From contig JAHHHQ010000051.1 in assembly GCA_019359285.1 (NCBI GenBank), positions 78,407 through 142,406 on the forward strand: a DNA stretch of 64,000 nt. Direction: 5' to 3'. Below, one piece after another: positions 15,241 to 24,292 of the stretch. The stretch's first letter is position 1. Every line of letters starts with the position of its first letter. Below the pieces are notes generated by a model. It was not told the DNA's origin. It searched no databases and saw only the letters and a list, made by a program, of their open reading frames with translations. A program made the position numbers and the translations under genes. The DNA comes from Nodosilinea sp. WJT8-NPBG4. Its GTDB lineage: Bacteria; Cyanobacteriota; Cyanobacteriia; Phormidesmidales; Phormidesmidaceae.

Positions 15241-16791
15241 TTAAGAGCACTCAGCGCCAGAGAGCATGTGGTCGACGCTGATGACGCGATCGCGGCCGTG
15301 GTTTTTGGCCCAGTACAGCGCCCTGTCGGCCAGGGTGACCAGGGTGTGCGGGGTTTCACCGTGGTCGGGGAAACTCGCCACACCGAGGGAAATAGTGATC
15401 GGTGGCAGCGCCTGGCCATTAAAAGAATTAGTGACATACTTTACGGCCCGACGAATTTTTTCGGCTCGTTTTAGAGCGACTTCAGGGGTAGTGTCGAGCA
15501 GCACCATACAAAATTCTTCACCCCCGTAGCGACAGACAATATCCTGAGCGCGCACGTGGCCCCGCAGCAGCATGCCGATATTCTTGAGCACGGCATCGCC
15601 GGCCTGGTGGCCGTAGGTATCGTTGATGGCTTTGAAGTGGTCGATGTCGATCAGAATAATGCTGATATTTTGCTGTTTGCCAGCCTGGCACAGGCTGTTG
15701 AGCACGGTTTCGGCATGGCGACGGTTGAGCAAACCCGTCAGCGGATCCTTCAGCGCCTGATCTTGCAGATCTTCGAGCAGAAGCAGCCGCTGCATCACAA
15801 ATAAAATTTGCTCCGACAGCTTTTTTAGCAGCGTCGTCTGCACCAAGGTAAAGGGTGCTGCCTCTGCCTGCACCAGTTGCACAATGCAGGTGGTGTCATT
15901 TACCATGCCAAGCACAATGCATTTGGTGACCTGTTGAGGGCAATGGGTTACCTGGCACTGGTGGCACTCTTGACCAACCCTAGGCAACGGAGCCGATAGC
16001 TGGCCTTGAGAATAACAACACTGTTGTTCTACCGCTGTTAAGGGCTTAGGGTCGCCCCACTCAGTCAGCACTGTAAAGCTTTCAGGGGGGGTCGAAAACA
16101 GCACCAGCCGACCCGACTGATGGGGAAAAAAATAGGGTAAGTAGGTCCCTAACAGCTGGCCCAACTGTTTGTAAGACAGACAGGACTGGAGCTGAGCCAC
16201 CAGATCAGCCAAGCGAGGATGGCCGTGCTGGACGCGATCGTAGATAGCACCACTGGGGTTTAGCGCCACCACTCGCGACAGGAAATCGACGCCGTCGGAG
16301 GGCTCACTCACCTTTATTCTGGGCGTCGCCGCAAGCGAAGGCGATGGGGTAGTGGGTTGGGCTAGAGCCAGACACAAAAGCATCTGCTGGGTGAGGTACT
16401 GGAGGGTTTTAACCTGCACCTCGCTCAGCCGATCTACGGCCAACCCAGGCACATAAATCGTAAAGTGATACCGGGAGTCGGTACTGTGCAGACGCCCTAC
16501 CAGCACTGGTATCGGATTGGCTTCGGAATGTAGACCCGATTGGCTATGGGTACTGAGGGAAAGCTGATCGCATTCTAGAAATGTTGTCTCCATCGGCTGG
16601 CTCGACAGCACCTCCCGTAGCGTAGCGGCGGGTAGTTGACCGTAGTTCATCACGCCGCTGTGACGCCAATCGTCGCCCACCTGAACCGTTAGCGCTAGCT
16701 GAGGGGCAGACAGGGTCAGTGAGGTGAGCCGCAAAAAGTTGCATAGGGCTGGGTAGGCATCTCCTAAAGACGTAGGTTGAACTTGGTTCAT
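15241..16791 (-). CDS. diguanylate cyclase (GGDEF) with unknown N-terminal sensor region
   Basis: About 516 residues from the ATG (MNQVQPTSLGDAYP) at 16791; the frame stays open to 16908 but that part has no homology-like features. The last 180 residues are a GGDEF domain: DPLTGLLNRRHAETV, ILIDIDHFKAINDTYGHQAGDAVL and the active-site loop RYGGEEF. The inhibitory site RxxD (RAQD) lies five residues before GGEEF, so feedback inhibition by c-di-GMP should work. The middle region (LLGTYLPYFFPHQSGRLVLFS...VNDTTCIVQLVQAEAAPFTLVQTTLLKKLSEQILFVMQRLLLLEDLQDQA) has a GAF-like shape with a CHQCQVTHCPQQ cysteine cluster. The signal sensed is unknown. Confidence 0.88.
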   Translation of the reverse strand: MNQVQPTSLGDAYPALCNFLRLTSLTLSAPQLALTVQVGDDWRHSGVMNYGQLPAATLREVLSSQPMETTFLECDQLSLSTHSQSGLHSEANPIPVLVGRLHSTDSRYHFTIYVPGLAVDRLSEVQVKTLQYLTQQMLLCLALAQPTTPSPSLAATPRIKVSEPSDGVDFLSRVVALNPSGAIYDRVQHGHPRLADLVAQLQSCLSYKQLGQLLGTYLPYFFPHQSGRLVLFSTPPESFTVLTEWGDPKPLTAVEQQCCYSQGQLSAPLPRVGQECHQCQVTHCPQQVTKCIVLGMVNDTTCIVQLVQAEAAPFTLVQTTLLKKLSEQILFVMQRLLLLEDLQDQALKDPLTGLLNRRHAETVLNSLCQAGKQQNISIILIDIDHFKAINDTYGHQAGDAVLKNIGMLLRGHVRAQDIVCRYGGEEFCMVLLDTTPEVALKRAEKIRRAVKYVTNSFNGQALPPITISLGVASFPDHGETPHTLVTLADRALYWAKNHGRDRVISVDHMLSGAECS

Positions 16792-16919
16792 GGTAGAGAG
16801 ACCACCAGATAAAAGAGCATTAAAAAGGCTGTAGAGGACCTGATCGCCGATGACTGTATTATGCAGAGCGATTTGAGCCGTCGCCCTCGGCGAAATGGGA
16901 GGTGACACTTGACTAGGAC

Positions 16920-16952
16920 TGGTCTAGGAATTCCTTCAGTAATTCCTAAAGA
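16920..16952. promoter_or_regulatory. inverted repeat between divergent genes
   Basis: GTCTaGGAATT and AATTCCtaaAGAC form an imperfect dyad in the 260-nt region between the divergent GGDEF and aminotransferase genes. It could be an operator or part of a leader hairpin. Confidence 0.35.
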
Positions 16953-17053
16953 CCGGGGTTAAAACAAAGGTTTTATAATGAGTATTCCCTAATCAATTTG
17001 TTCCGATTAACTCTGTCTCACCAGCGGCAGACTGACCTAACTTCCCCAGCACT

Positions 17054-18229
17054 ATGCAAATTGCCCAGCGGATGGGGCCTCTACAGGCCAATGTGTTTGC
17101 CGATATGGATCGGGCTAAGGCAGCGGCCCGCGCGACGGGCCAATCGATTGTCGATCTGTCGTTGGGGTCGTCAGATTTATCAACGCCGCCCCACGTGTTA
17201 GAGGCGATCGCCGAGGCCCTAAGCGATCCCAGCACCCACGGCTACTGCCTGTTTTCGGGGACCCAAGCGTTTCGTGAAGCCGCCGCTCGCTGGTATACCG
17301 ATAAGTTTGATGTAGCAGTCGATCCTGAAACCGAGGTGCTGCTGCTGATCGGCTCCCAGGAGGGTACCGCCCACCTCCCCCTGGCGGTGCTTAACTCCGG
17401 CGACTTTGCCCTGCTGATGGACCCCGGCTACCCCTCCCACGCCGGGGGCGTGTATCTGGCCGACGGACAGATTTATCCCATGCCCCTGCATGCGGAGGAT
17501 GGGTTCTTACCCCGCTTTGCCGACATTCCTCTGGCGGTGCTGGAGCAGTCGCGGCTGATGGTGTTGAGCTATCCCCACAACCCCACAACCGCTACGGCCT
17601 CGCTTGAGTTTTGGCAAGAGGCGGTGGCCTTTTGCCAGCAGCACAATCTGGTGCTGGCCAACGACTTCCCCTACGCTGATCTGACCTTTACGGGAAAGCC
17701 AGCCGTATCAGCTCTCCAGGCTGACCCCGACAAGACCTGCACCATTGAGTTCTTCACCATGTCGAAGTCTTACAACATGGGAGGCTTTCGGGTGGGGTAT
17801 GCGATCGGCAACCCAGCGATCATTACCGCTCTGCGCCAGATCAAGGCCAACGTAGATTTCAACCAATATCCCGGCATTCAGCGGGGAGCGATCGCCGCCC
17901 TCACCGGCCCCCAAGACACCGTGCACAATATGGTCGCCACCTTTCGCCAGCGGCGCGACACGGCGGTGACGGCGTTAAATCGCATCGGCTGGGCGGTGCC
18001 TAAACCTGATGCCACGATGTATCTTTGGGCCAAGCTACCTGACCCGTGGGGTGAACGCTCGAAGGAGTTTTGCCTGCGCCTGGTCGAGCAGACCGGAGTG
18101 GCCCTGGCCCCTGGCATAGGCTTTGGCAAGGCGGGCGAGGGCTATGTGCGCATTGCCCTGGTGCATCCGCCAGATGTGCTAGAAGCGGCGATCGATCGCA
18201 TCGCTGAGTTTTTGCCAGGCGCTCCCTAG
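17054..18229 (+). CDS. class I/II aminotransferase, LL-diaminopimelate aminotransferase-like
   Basis: 391 residues, fold type I PLP enzyme. Asn176 in SYPHNPTT, Asp204 in LANDFPYADL, the PLP lysine Lys238 in MSKSYNMGGFRVG and Arg246 are all present. The closest family by memory is the cyanobacterial LL-diaminopimelate aminotransferase-like group, which would make LL-DAP from tetrahydrodipicolinate for lysine and peptidoglycan synthesis. An aspartate/tyrosine-type aminotransferase cannot be excluded by eye, and cyanobacteria usually have a second, better-matching DapL. Single gene, no operon partner. Confidence 0.8.
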   Translation: MQIAQRMGPLQANVFADMDRAKAAARATGQSIVDLSLGSSDLSTPPHVLEAIAEALSDPSTHGYCLFSGTQAFREAAARWYTDKFDVAVDPETEVLLLIGSQEGTAHLPLAVLNSGDFALLMDPGYPSHAGGVYLADGQIYPMPLHAEDGFLPRFADIPLAVLEQSRLMVLSYPHNPTTATASLEFWQEAVAFCQQHNLVLANDFPYADLTFTGKPAVSALQADPDKTCTIEFFTMSKSYNMGGFRVGYAIGNPAIITALRQIKANVDFNQYPGIQRGAIAALTGPQDTVHNMVATFRQRRDTAVTALNRIGWAVPKPDATMYLWAKLPDPWGERSKEFCLRLVEQTGVALAPGIGFGKAGEGYVRIALVHPPDVLEAAIDRIAEFLPGAP

Positions 18230-18603
18230 GCTTTCGTCAAGGTGGGCTGGGTAGTCTTATCTCGGCACGAGGACAAACGCACTACGGCCTGATTAGGGCT
18301 GCGCCAATACCTCCAACAAGTTGCATTGATGCCCTACCCGAAGCCGGCGATATTTGAATTCAATTCAACATAAAACTGGGGTTAAAGCTGTAAATAAACC
18401 TACAGAAGTCGCTACAGCAACTAAGCCATCAGTAAAGCACCCATTAAGATGGGAGTAACCGAGTTAAGGATTGCATTAACTTGCCCGGCTTTGATCTCAT
18501 GCTGGGCTACGCCATTCATTAGTATCCAGGGTGCAACTCATTGGGTTATCAGAACGACTCGCGGTTCTGGTGGTGCCAGGTCTCAGAGTAGGATCTAAGG
18601 GCA
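18230..18603. other. intergenic region, 374 nt
   Basis: AT-richer than its neighbours, upstream of the response regulator gene and expected to hold its promoter. I see no convincing gene, repeat or structured RNA. Confidence 0.4.
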
Positions 18604-19014
18604 ATGGTGACATCTCCATCCAGCACTGCTGATGGTCAACTTCGTGTCGTTGTGGTAGAAGACGACCGGGGCAACCGTCTATTTTTTGCAGACTACCTCA
18701 CCTACTCTGGGTTTCGGGTGCTGGCGCTGCCCCACGGGCTAGATCTACAGCAGCATCTCAAAGAGTTTCAGCCCCATCTACTGCTGCTCGATCTAGGGCT
18801 GCCCGAAATCGACGGATACACCCTGCTCCAGCAACTGCGATCGTCTGCTCTATGGCAACATCTGCCCGTCATCGTTGTGTCGGGCTATGCCTTTGCCGAA
18901 GACCAGCAGCGCGCCCTGGCACTGGGGGCACAGCAGTACTTGGTCAAGCCCATTGCCCTTCAGCAGCTCACCCAGGCGATTCACACAGTTTTGCGATCGC
19001 CCCAGTCAGAGTGA
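18604..19014 (+). CDS. single-domain response regulator (REC)
   Basis: 136 residues, receiver domain only. Acidic pair Glu19/Asp20-Asp21 in VVVVEDD, phosphoacceptor Asp63 in LLLLDLGLPEIDG, Ser93 in VVSGYAF, and Lys115 in YLVKPIAL. All catalytic positions are filled, so it should be phosphorylated. No output domain is present; such CheY-like proteins act by protein contact in phosphorelays. AAGGGCA precedes the ATG. No histidine kinase is adjacent. Confidence 0.9.
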   Translation: MVTSPSSTADGQLRVVVVEDDRGNRLFFADYLTYSGFRVLALPHGLDLQQHLKEFQPHLLLLDLGLPEIDGYTLLQQLRSSALWQHLPVIVVSGYAFAEDQQRALALGAQQYLVKPIALQQLTQAIHTVLRSPQSE

Positions 19015-19114
19015 GTGACCGAGTTTAAGCCGAGCTTGGTGACCTACTAATTGAAAGGTTCGCGGGTTGGAACGGTAGTTTTTCAGCGTTTCACCCCGCA
19101 AACGCAAGTCGACG

Positions 19115-19315
19115 CTACGACAGACTGCCGCCCCCCGACCCCGACTGTTGCTCAGACAGATAGCGCTCTACATCTCGGCTTAAGAGCTGAACGGCTGCGC
19201 CAATATCGGTAATGGTGTGCTCAAGCTGAGACGAAGTCGCCATGGCCGACTGGAGCTGGTTGAGAATGTCTCTAATTTGCTCGCGATAGCGAGTTTCAAA
19301 TTCTTGGGGAGTCAT
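19115..19315 (-). CDS. small helical protein of unknown function
   Basis: 66 residues from MTPQEFETRYREQIRDILNQLQ; an upstream in-frame ATG at 19351 would add 12 residues. It is an all-helical, probably coiled-coil sequence (LQSAMATSSQLEHTITDIGAAVQLLSRDVERYLSEQ) ending in a Gly/Ser tail. It resembles small conserved cyanobacterial proteins near uvrC, from memory only. No catalytic motif. Confidence 0.5.
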   Translation of the reverse strand: MTPQEFETRYREQIRDILNQLQSAMATSSQLEHTITDIGAAVQLLSRDVERYLSEQQSGSGGGSLS

Positions 19316-19625
19316 GTGGCAGGGTCTAGTGACAGGAACGATCAGGAACAAGATGTAATACTAACTACATCAAAGGGGAGAGGTTTCCAGAAAGAATCGC
19401 TTATAAAATCAATCTTTACAGTTCTGGCCGGGATCGCAAGCGCCCGTGAAGCAGGTATACAAACAACCTGCTCGAATACGCACAATTACTGAAGCCGAGA
19501 ACGGGCCAACGTGTGATCCAAACATATCACTCCTTTTTGCGGTGGAAAACCGTCTGCCCAGGAGAATTTTGCGGCATGAAATTGCCGCTATCCTGGTTAG
19601 TACAAAGGTTTAGCTGCTAGCGCCT
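19316..19625. other. intergenic region, 310 nt, between divergent genes
   Basis: Promoter space for the small helical gene and uvrC. No recognisable site or repeat. Confidence 0.4.
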
Positions 19626-21524
19626 GTGACTTCGGTTCAACCCACTACCCTGGTTAACGACCCCGAGCGCCTTGAGGCGCGGCTTAAAGAGATTCCCAAA
19701 GAGCCGGGGGTCTACTTTATGAAAGACGGCCGCGACCAGACGCTCTACATCGGCAAGTCGAAGTGTCTGCGCACCCGGGTGCGATCGTACTTTCGCGACT
19801 TTCACGGCCACATGCCGCGCATTACCGTGATGGTGATGCAGATCGTCGATATCGAGTTTATCGTTACCGACACCGAGGCCGAGGCCCTGGCCCTAGAAGC
19901 CAACCTGATCAAGCAGAATCAGCCCCACTTCAACGTGCTGCTGAAGGATGACAAGAAGTATCCCTACCTCTGCGTCACCTGGTCAGAGGACTATCCCCGC
20001 ATTTTTATCACCCGCAAGCGGCGCAAGAGCCTAAAGGATCGCTACTACGGCCCCTACGTCGATGTGGGTCTGCTGCGCAGCACCCTGCATTTGGTTAAGC
20101 GCATCTTTCCGCTACGGCAGCGGCCTCAGCCAGTGCACCGCGATCGCCCCTGCCTCAACTACGACATTGGCCGCTGCCCTGGCGTCTGCCAGCAGCTAAT
20201 TTCGCCGGAGGATTACCACAAGACCCTTCAGCGCGTCGTCATGGTGTTCCAAGGCCGCACTACGGAGCTAGTGGATATTCTCACCGCCCAGATGGAGAAG
20301 GCGGCGGAAGACCTCAAGTTTGAGCTGGCAGCCCGGCTGCGGGATCAAATCCGGGGCTTAGAGCGGCTCTGTGCCGATCAAAAGGTGGCCCTGCCCGACG
20401 ATACGGTGTCGAGGGATGCGATCGCCCTGGCTGCCGACGACAAACACGCCTGCGTGCAGATCTTCCAGGTGCGGGCTGGTCGCCTGGTGGGCCGCCTAGG
20501 CTTTACCGCCGATGCTGAGTCGGGCACGCCGGGCGAAATTCTCCAGCGAGTGCTGGAGGATCACTACCAAACCGTGGAAGCGGTCGAAATTCCGGCGTTG
20601 ATTCTCGCCCAGCACGAGCTGCCCGAGGGCGACATGCTGACCCAATACCTCACCCAGCGGCGAGGTCGCAAAGTTTCCGTCGAAGTGCCCCAGCGCCAAA
20701 CCAAGGCCGAGCTGATCGACATGGTCGAGCGCAATGCTCAGTACGAGCTGGCCCGCACTCAAGCCGCCGCCGATCGCAACATTCAGGCTTTGCAAGATTT
20801 GGCGATCGCGATCGACCTGCCCGACCTGCCCAAGCGCATCGAAGGCTACGACATCTCCCACATTCAGGGGTCCGACGCCGTCGCCTCCCAGGTGGTATTT
20901 GTCGATGGCATGCCCGCCAAACAGCACTACCGCCACTACAAAATCAAAAATCCCGAGGTCAAACCCGGCCACTCCGACGACTTCGCCAGCATGGCCGAGG
21001 TGATCCGCCGCCGCTTTCGCCGCTACGCCACCGACCCCACCAAGCAACGCCTGGGCAACCCCGACTGGCCCGACCTGGTGATGATCGACGGCGGCAAAGG
21101 TCAGCTTTCCGCCGTGGTAGAGGTGTTGAAAGAACTCAACCTGCTGCAAGATATCAACGTGGTCAGCCTAGCCAAAAAGCGCGAAGAAATCTTCCTGCCC
21201 GGCGAATCGATCCCGCTGCCCACCGAAGCCGACCAGCCCGGCGTACAGCTGTTGCGCCGCCTGCGTGACGAGGCCCACCGCTTTGCGATCAGTTTTCACC
21301 GCAAGAAAAGGACAGATCGGATGCGGCGATCGCGCCTCTCCGAAATCCCCGGCCTCGGCCAACACCGCCAGAAAGAACTGCTCGCCGCCTTCCGCTCCAT
21401 CGACTACATCCGTGAAGCCAGTCCCCAGCAGTTGGCCACCGTCCCCGGCATTGGCCCACAGTTAGCACAGCAGATCTATGAGTACTTCCATCCCCAGGCG
21501 GAAGAGATTGAGGAGAGGGTGTAG
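19626..21524 (+). CDS. uvrC: excinuclease ABC subunit C
   Basis: 632 residues starting at GTG. UvrC makes the two incisions around bulky DNA damage. Domains in order: GIY-YIG nuclease (about 20-110: KEPGVYFMKDGRDQTLYIGKSKCLRTRVRSYF), a cysteine-containing region with CLNYDIGRCPGVC, a UVR motif (about 205-240), an RNase H-like endonuclease half (EGYDISHIQGSDAVASQVVF...VMIDGGKGQL) and a C-terminal double helix-hairpin-helix (IPGLGQHRQKELLAAF, VPGIGPQLAQQIYEYF). It is complete and monocistronic. Confidence 0.96.
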   Translation: MTSVQPTTLVNDPERLEARLKEIPKEPGVYFMKDGRDQTLYIGKSKCLRTRVRSYFRDFHGHMPRITVMVMQIVDIEFIVTDTEAEALALEANLIKQNQPHFNVLLKDDKKYPYLCVTWSEDYPRIFITRKRRKSLKDRYYGPYVDVGLLRSTLHLVKRIFPLRQRPQPVHRDRPCLNYDIGRCPGVCQQLISPEDYHKTLQRVVMVFQGRTTELVDILTAQMEKAAEDLKFELAARLRDQIRGLERLCADQKVALPDDTVSRDAIALAADDKHACVQIFQVRAGRLVGRLGFTADAESGTPGEILQRVLEDHYQTVEAVEIPALILAQHELPEGDMLTQYLTQRRGRKVSVEVPQRQTKAELIDMVERNAQYELARTQAAADRNIQALQDLAIAIDLPDLPKRIEGYDISHIQGSDAVASQVVFVDGMPAKQHYRHYKIKNPEVKPGHSDDFASMAEVIRRRFRRYATDPTKQRLGNPDWPDLVMIDGGKGQLSAVVEVLKELNLLQDINVVSLAKKREEIFLPGESIPLPTEADQPGVQLLRRLRDEAHRFAISFHRKKRTDRMRRSRLSEIPGLGQHRQKELLAAFRSIDYIREASPQQLATVPGIGPQLAQQIYEYFHPQAEEIEERV

Positions 21525-21903
21525 GGGAGTGATGGGGTGAGGGAGAAGGTGAGGGAGATGAGGAAGATGGGAAAGGGGGCAGCCATTACGGAGTCGAATG
21601 TTGCCCACAGACCCATTTGCAAGACAGAGGTTTAAACCGATGATCGGCCGATCCTTTCCGTTGGGTCCAGGGCGGCGGCACGGCCCTGGTCGTAGGGCGA
21701 AGCCCGTGCGAAGCAGGACGTGCGGAGCGGGGGTCTGGGGACAATCGAAATGTCCCCAGCGGTAGATCTGGCTTTGTCACAGGTCTCCTGCCCTGAGCCT
21801 GAGCTGGTGGGCAGTAGCTCAAGTGGATGGTGCATTGCTGCGCGAATGCACCCTACGGGAACTGCTTACACTAGGGACAGTCCTCTAAATCAATACTCCC
21901 TCT
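21525..21903. other. intergenic region, 379 nt, with hairpins and repeats
   Basis: Starts with purine-rich repeats (21533-21580). CTGGGGACA...TGTCCCCAG (about 21735-21762) forms a perfect 9-bp stem around an AT-rich loop. GGTGCATTGCTGCGCGAATGCACC (about 21829-21852) is a palindromic element of the type dispersed in cyanobacterial genomes. No gene seen. Confidence 0.55.
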
Positions 21904-22383
21904 ATGACCGTCGACGCCAACCTGCTAGAGCTGCTGTTTAGCAGCGCCAACCTCTTTGTGCTCCCCTTTTGGACCCTGATGGTGCTGGTGCCTAACACCA
22001 AACTCACCCGCACCGTCATGGGTTCCCTCCTCCCCTTTGCTGCCCTAGCCGGGCTATACCTCTTTCTCTTCGTGACCAGCTTTACCAACGTCGAGGGCAT
22101 CGAAGCCCTCTCCGACCCCAACCTCAGCCTGAGCGACCTGGCAGTTGTCTTTGCCCAGCCCCACGTTACCGCTACCGGCTGGGTCCACTTTCTCGCCTTC
22201 GACCTGTTTGTCGGTCGCTGGATCTACTGGCAAGGCCAGGAAAGCGGTGTCTTCACCCGCCATTCCCTCGCCCTATGCTTGTTCGCAGGCCCCCTAGGTC
22301 TGCTGTCACACCTGTTCACAGACGCAGTGTGGCAGCGGTTTGCAACTGGCAAAGTCAGTAAGGCCGTAGGGAGTGAGGGGTAA
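21904..22383 (+). CDS. ABA4-like membrane protein (DUF4281)
   Basis: 159 residues with about four transmembrane helices. The pattern LFSSANLFVLPFWTLMVLVPNTKLTRTVM, then QPHVTATGWVHFLAFDLFVGRWIYWQG and FAGPLGLLSHL, is that of the ABA4/DUF4281 family. The plant member is needed for neoxanthin formation. Cyanobacterial homologues are common, and their role in carotenoid metabolism is unproven to me. Conserved His and Asp/Arg in the 'W-H-F-L-A-F-D-L-F-V-G-R-W' block are present. Membrane-bound, single gene. Confidence 0.85.
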   Translation: MTVDANLLELLFSSANLFVLPFWTLMVLVPNTKLTRTVMGSLLPFAALAGLYLFLFVTSFTNVEGIEALSDPNLSLSDLAVVFAQPHVTATGWVHFLAFDLFVGRWIYWQGQESGVFTRHSLALCLFAGPLGLLSHLFTDAVWQRFATGKVSKAVGSEG

Positions 22384-22500
22384 AGGATAAGGAGGACAGC
22401 CTACCTATCCACCCCCCACCCATCCACTCCCCCACTCCCCCTAGTCCCCAAAGGGTGATACAACTATCCCAGTGTTGGCCAGTTAGCTAGATAAAACCTG

Positions 22501-24168
22501 ATGAACTCTTTGGTGTCGTGGATGGGTAAAGGCAAGGGAATTTGGGCACGGCAGCCTTGGCGGCGGGTGGTGCAGTTTGTGGGGCTGTTTGGGCTGGTAT
22601 TTGCGATCGCCCTAGGCTGCGCCGGCAACGACCAACCCGCTGCCGAGGCCCCCGCCGGCAGTGGCGATGGCCGCATTACCATTGGCACCACCCTCACCGC
22701 CCGCACCCTTGACCCCGCCGACGCCTACGAGACCTTCCCCGGCATTTTGCTCTATAACTTGGGCGATCGCCTCTACACCTACGAGCCTGGCACCACCAAC
22801 CTGGTGCCCCAGCTCGCCACCGAGCTACCCTCCGTCAGCGATGACGGTCTGACCTACACCATTCCCCTGCGGGACGATATCACCCTCCACGATGGCACCC
22901 CTTTCAATGCCGAGGTGATGGCCTTTTCCATTCAGCGGTTTATGGAAAATGGCGGTCGCCCCGCCTATCTGCTGTCTGACAAAATTGCTACCGCCGAGGC
23001 CACAGGTGACTATGAGCTTACCCTAACCCTCAAAACCCCCTTTGCGGCATTCCCTGCCCTGCTGAGTTTTTCGGGCGTCACCCCGGTTTCGCCCGAGAGC
23101 TACGAGATTGGCACGGGCAGCTTTAAGCCCGACAGCTTTGTCGGTACCGGCCCCTACAAGCTGTCGGGCTTCACCAGCGACTCGATTAAACTCGACGTCA
23201 ACCCCGATTACTGGGGCGACGCCCCTGCCAACCAGGGCATCGATATTCAAATCTTTACCAGCCCCGCCAACCTCTACAACACCTTTAGAACCGGCGGCCT
23301 CGACATTGCCTACCAAACCCTCGACCCCGAGCAGGTAGCGGCCCTAGAGCGCGAAGAAAGCTCCGGCGGCTGGCAGGTGATCGAGGCAGGCACCAACGTG
23401 ATTAACTACATGGCGCTTAACCAAAAGATTGCGCCGCTAGACAATGTTAAGGTGCGCCAGGCGATCGCCGCCATGGTCGATCGACCCCTGCTCAACGAGC
23501 GCGTCTTCCAGGGCCAGGCCGAGCCCCTCTACAGCCTGATTCCCGCCAGCTTTGACATTGCTAAACCGGTGTTCAAAGACGCCTACGGCGACGGCGACTT
23601 TGACAAAGCCAAAACCCTGCTCACCGAAGCCGGATTCTCGGAGGCCAAGCCACTAACTTTAGAAATCTGGTATCCCTCGGCTTCTACCACCCGCAGCATC
23701 GTTGCCAACACCCTCAAAGAATCGATCGAGGCAGGCCTGCCAGGGTTAGTGACAGTGAGCGTGCAAAATACCGAAGGGGCTACCCTCTGGGAAAACGTGG
23801 GCAAAGGTATTTACCCCATCATTTTGTCCAACTGGTACCCCGACTACTACGACCCCGACACCTTCATCCAACCCTTTATGAGCTGCGAAAAAGGCAGCAA
23901 CAATCTCTGCGAAGAGGGGCCTTCCCAGGCCAACGGCTCATTTTACTACAGCCCTGAAGCCAATCAGCTAGTGGCCAAACAGCAGGCCGAGCAAGACCCC
24001 GCCGCCCGTCAGCAGGCGATCGCCGACCTCCAACAGATGATGGTCGATGACGTGCCCTATGTACCCCTATGGCAAAACAAAGACTACGTCTTTGCCCAAG
24101 ACGGCATAAACGGTGTGGCTGTGGAGCCAACGCAGCAGTTTTTACTGTGGAAAATTTCGAGAGGATGA
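22501..24168 (+). CDS. peptide/nickel-type ABC transporter substrate-binding protein
   Basis: 555 residues, SBP family 5 (DppA/OppA type). A signal sequence ends in IALGC, a plausible lipobox (Cys about residue 40), so it is likely a lipoprotein on the outer face of the inner membrane. RTLDPADAYETFPGILLYNLGDRLYTYEPGT, LRDDITLHDGTPFNAEVMAFSIQRF and VGTGPYKLSGFTSDSIKLDVNPDYWG are the family blocks. It probably binds oligopeptides or similar solutes for the permease 125 nt downstream. Confidence 0.92.
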   Translation: MNSLVSWMGKGKGIWARQPWRRVVQFVGLFGLVFAIALGCAGNDQPAAEAPAGSGDGRITIGTTLTARTLDPADAYETFPGILLYNLGDRLYTYEPGTTNLVPQLATELPSVSDDGLTYTIPLRDDITLHDGTPFNAEVMAFSIQRFMENGGRPAYLLSDKIATAEATGDYELTLTLKTPFAAFPALLSFSGVTPVSPESYEIGTGSFKPDSFVGTGPYKLSGFTSDSIKLDVNPDYWGDAPANQGIDIQIFTSPANLYNTFRTGGLDIAYQTLDPEQVAALEREESSGGWQVIEAGTNVINYMALNQKIAPLDNVKVRQAIAAMVDRPLLNERVFQGQAEPLYSLIPASFDIAKPVFKDAYGDGDFDKAKTLLTEAGFSEAKPLTLEIWYPSASTTRSIVANTLKESIEAGLPGLVTVSVQNTEGATLWENVGKGIYPIILSNWYPDYYDPDTFIQPFMSCEKGSNNLCEEGPSQANGSFYYSPEANQLVAKQQAEQDPAARQQAIADLQQMMVDDVPYVPLWQNKDYVFAQDGINGVAVEPTQQFLLWKISRG

Positions 24169-24189
24169 GCTGGCCAAGACCGTGAGTTC

Positions 24190-24262
24190 TAAATTTTGAG
24201 TTTTTAGTTTTGAGTTCGGGCCTCAATCAAAAACTCAAAACTCAAAAATAAACCCTCAAAAC
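24190..24262. repeat. inverted AAAACTCAAAACTCAAAA repeat
   Basis: TTTTGAGTTTTTAGTTTTGA and AAAACTCAAAACTCAAAA face each other across a short GC-rich loop in the SBP-permease spacer. It is AT-rich and can fold into a long hairpin that may lower read-through from the SBP gene to the permease gene. Confidence 0.65.
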
Positions 24263-24292
24263 TTTCTCCCTCCCCCTTCCCCCTACTCACCC

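Noticed and set aside
20496..21149. Long open frame (217 codons) opposite uvrC
   Set aside because: It is a shadow of the GC-rich uvrC coding frame; no start signal or family features.
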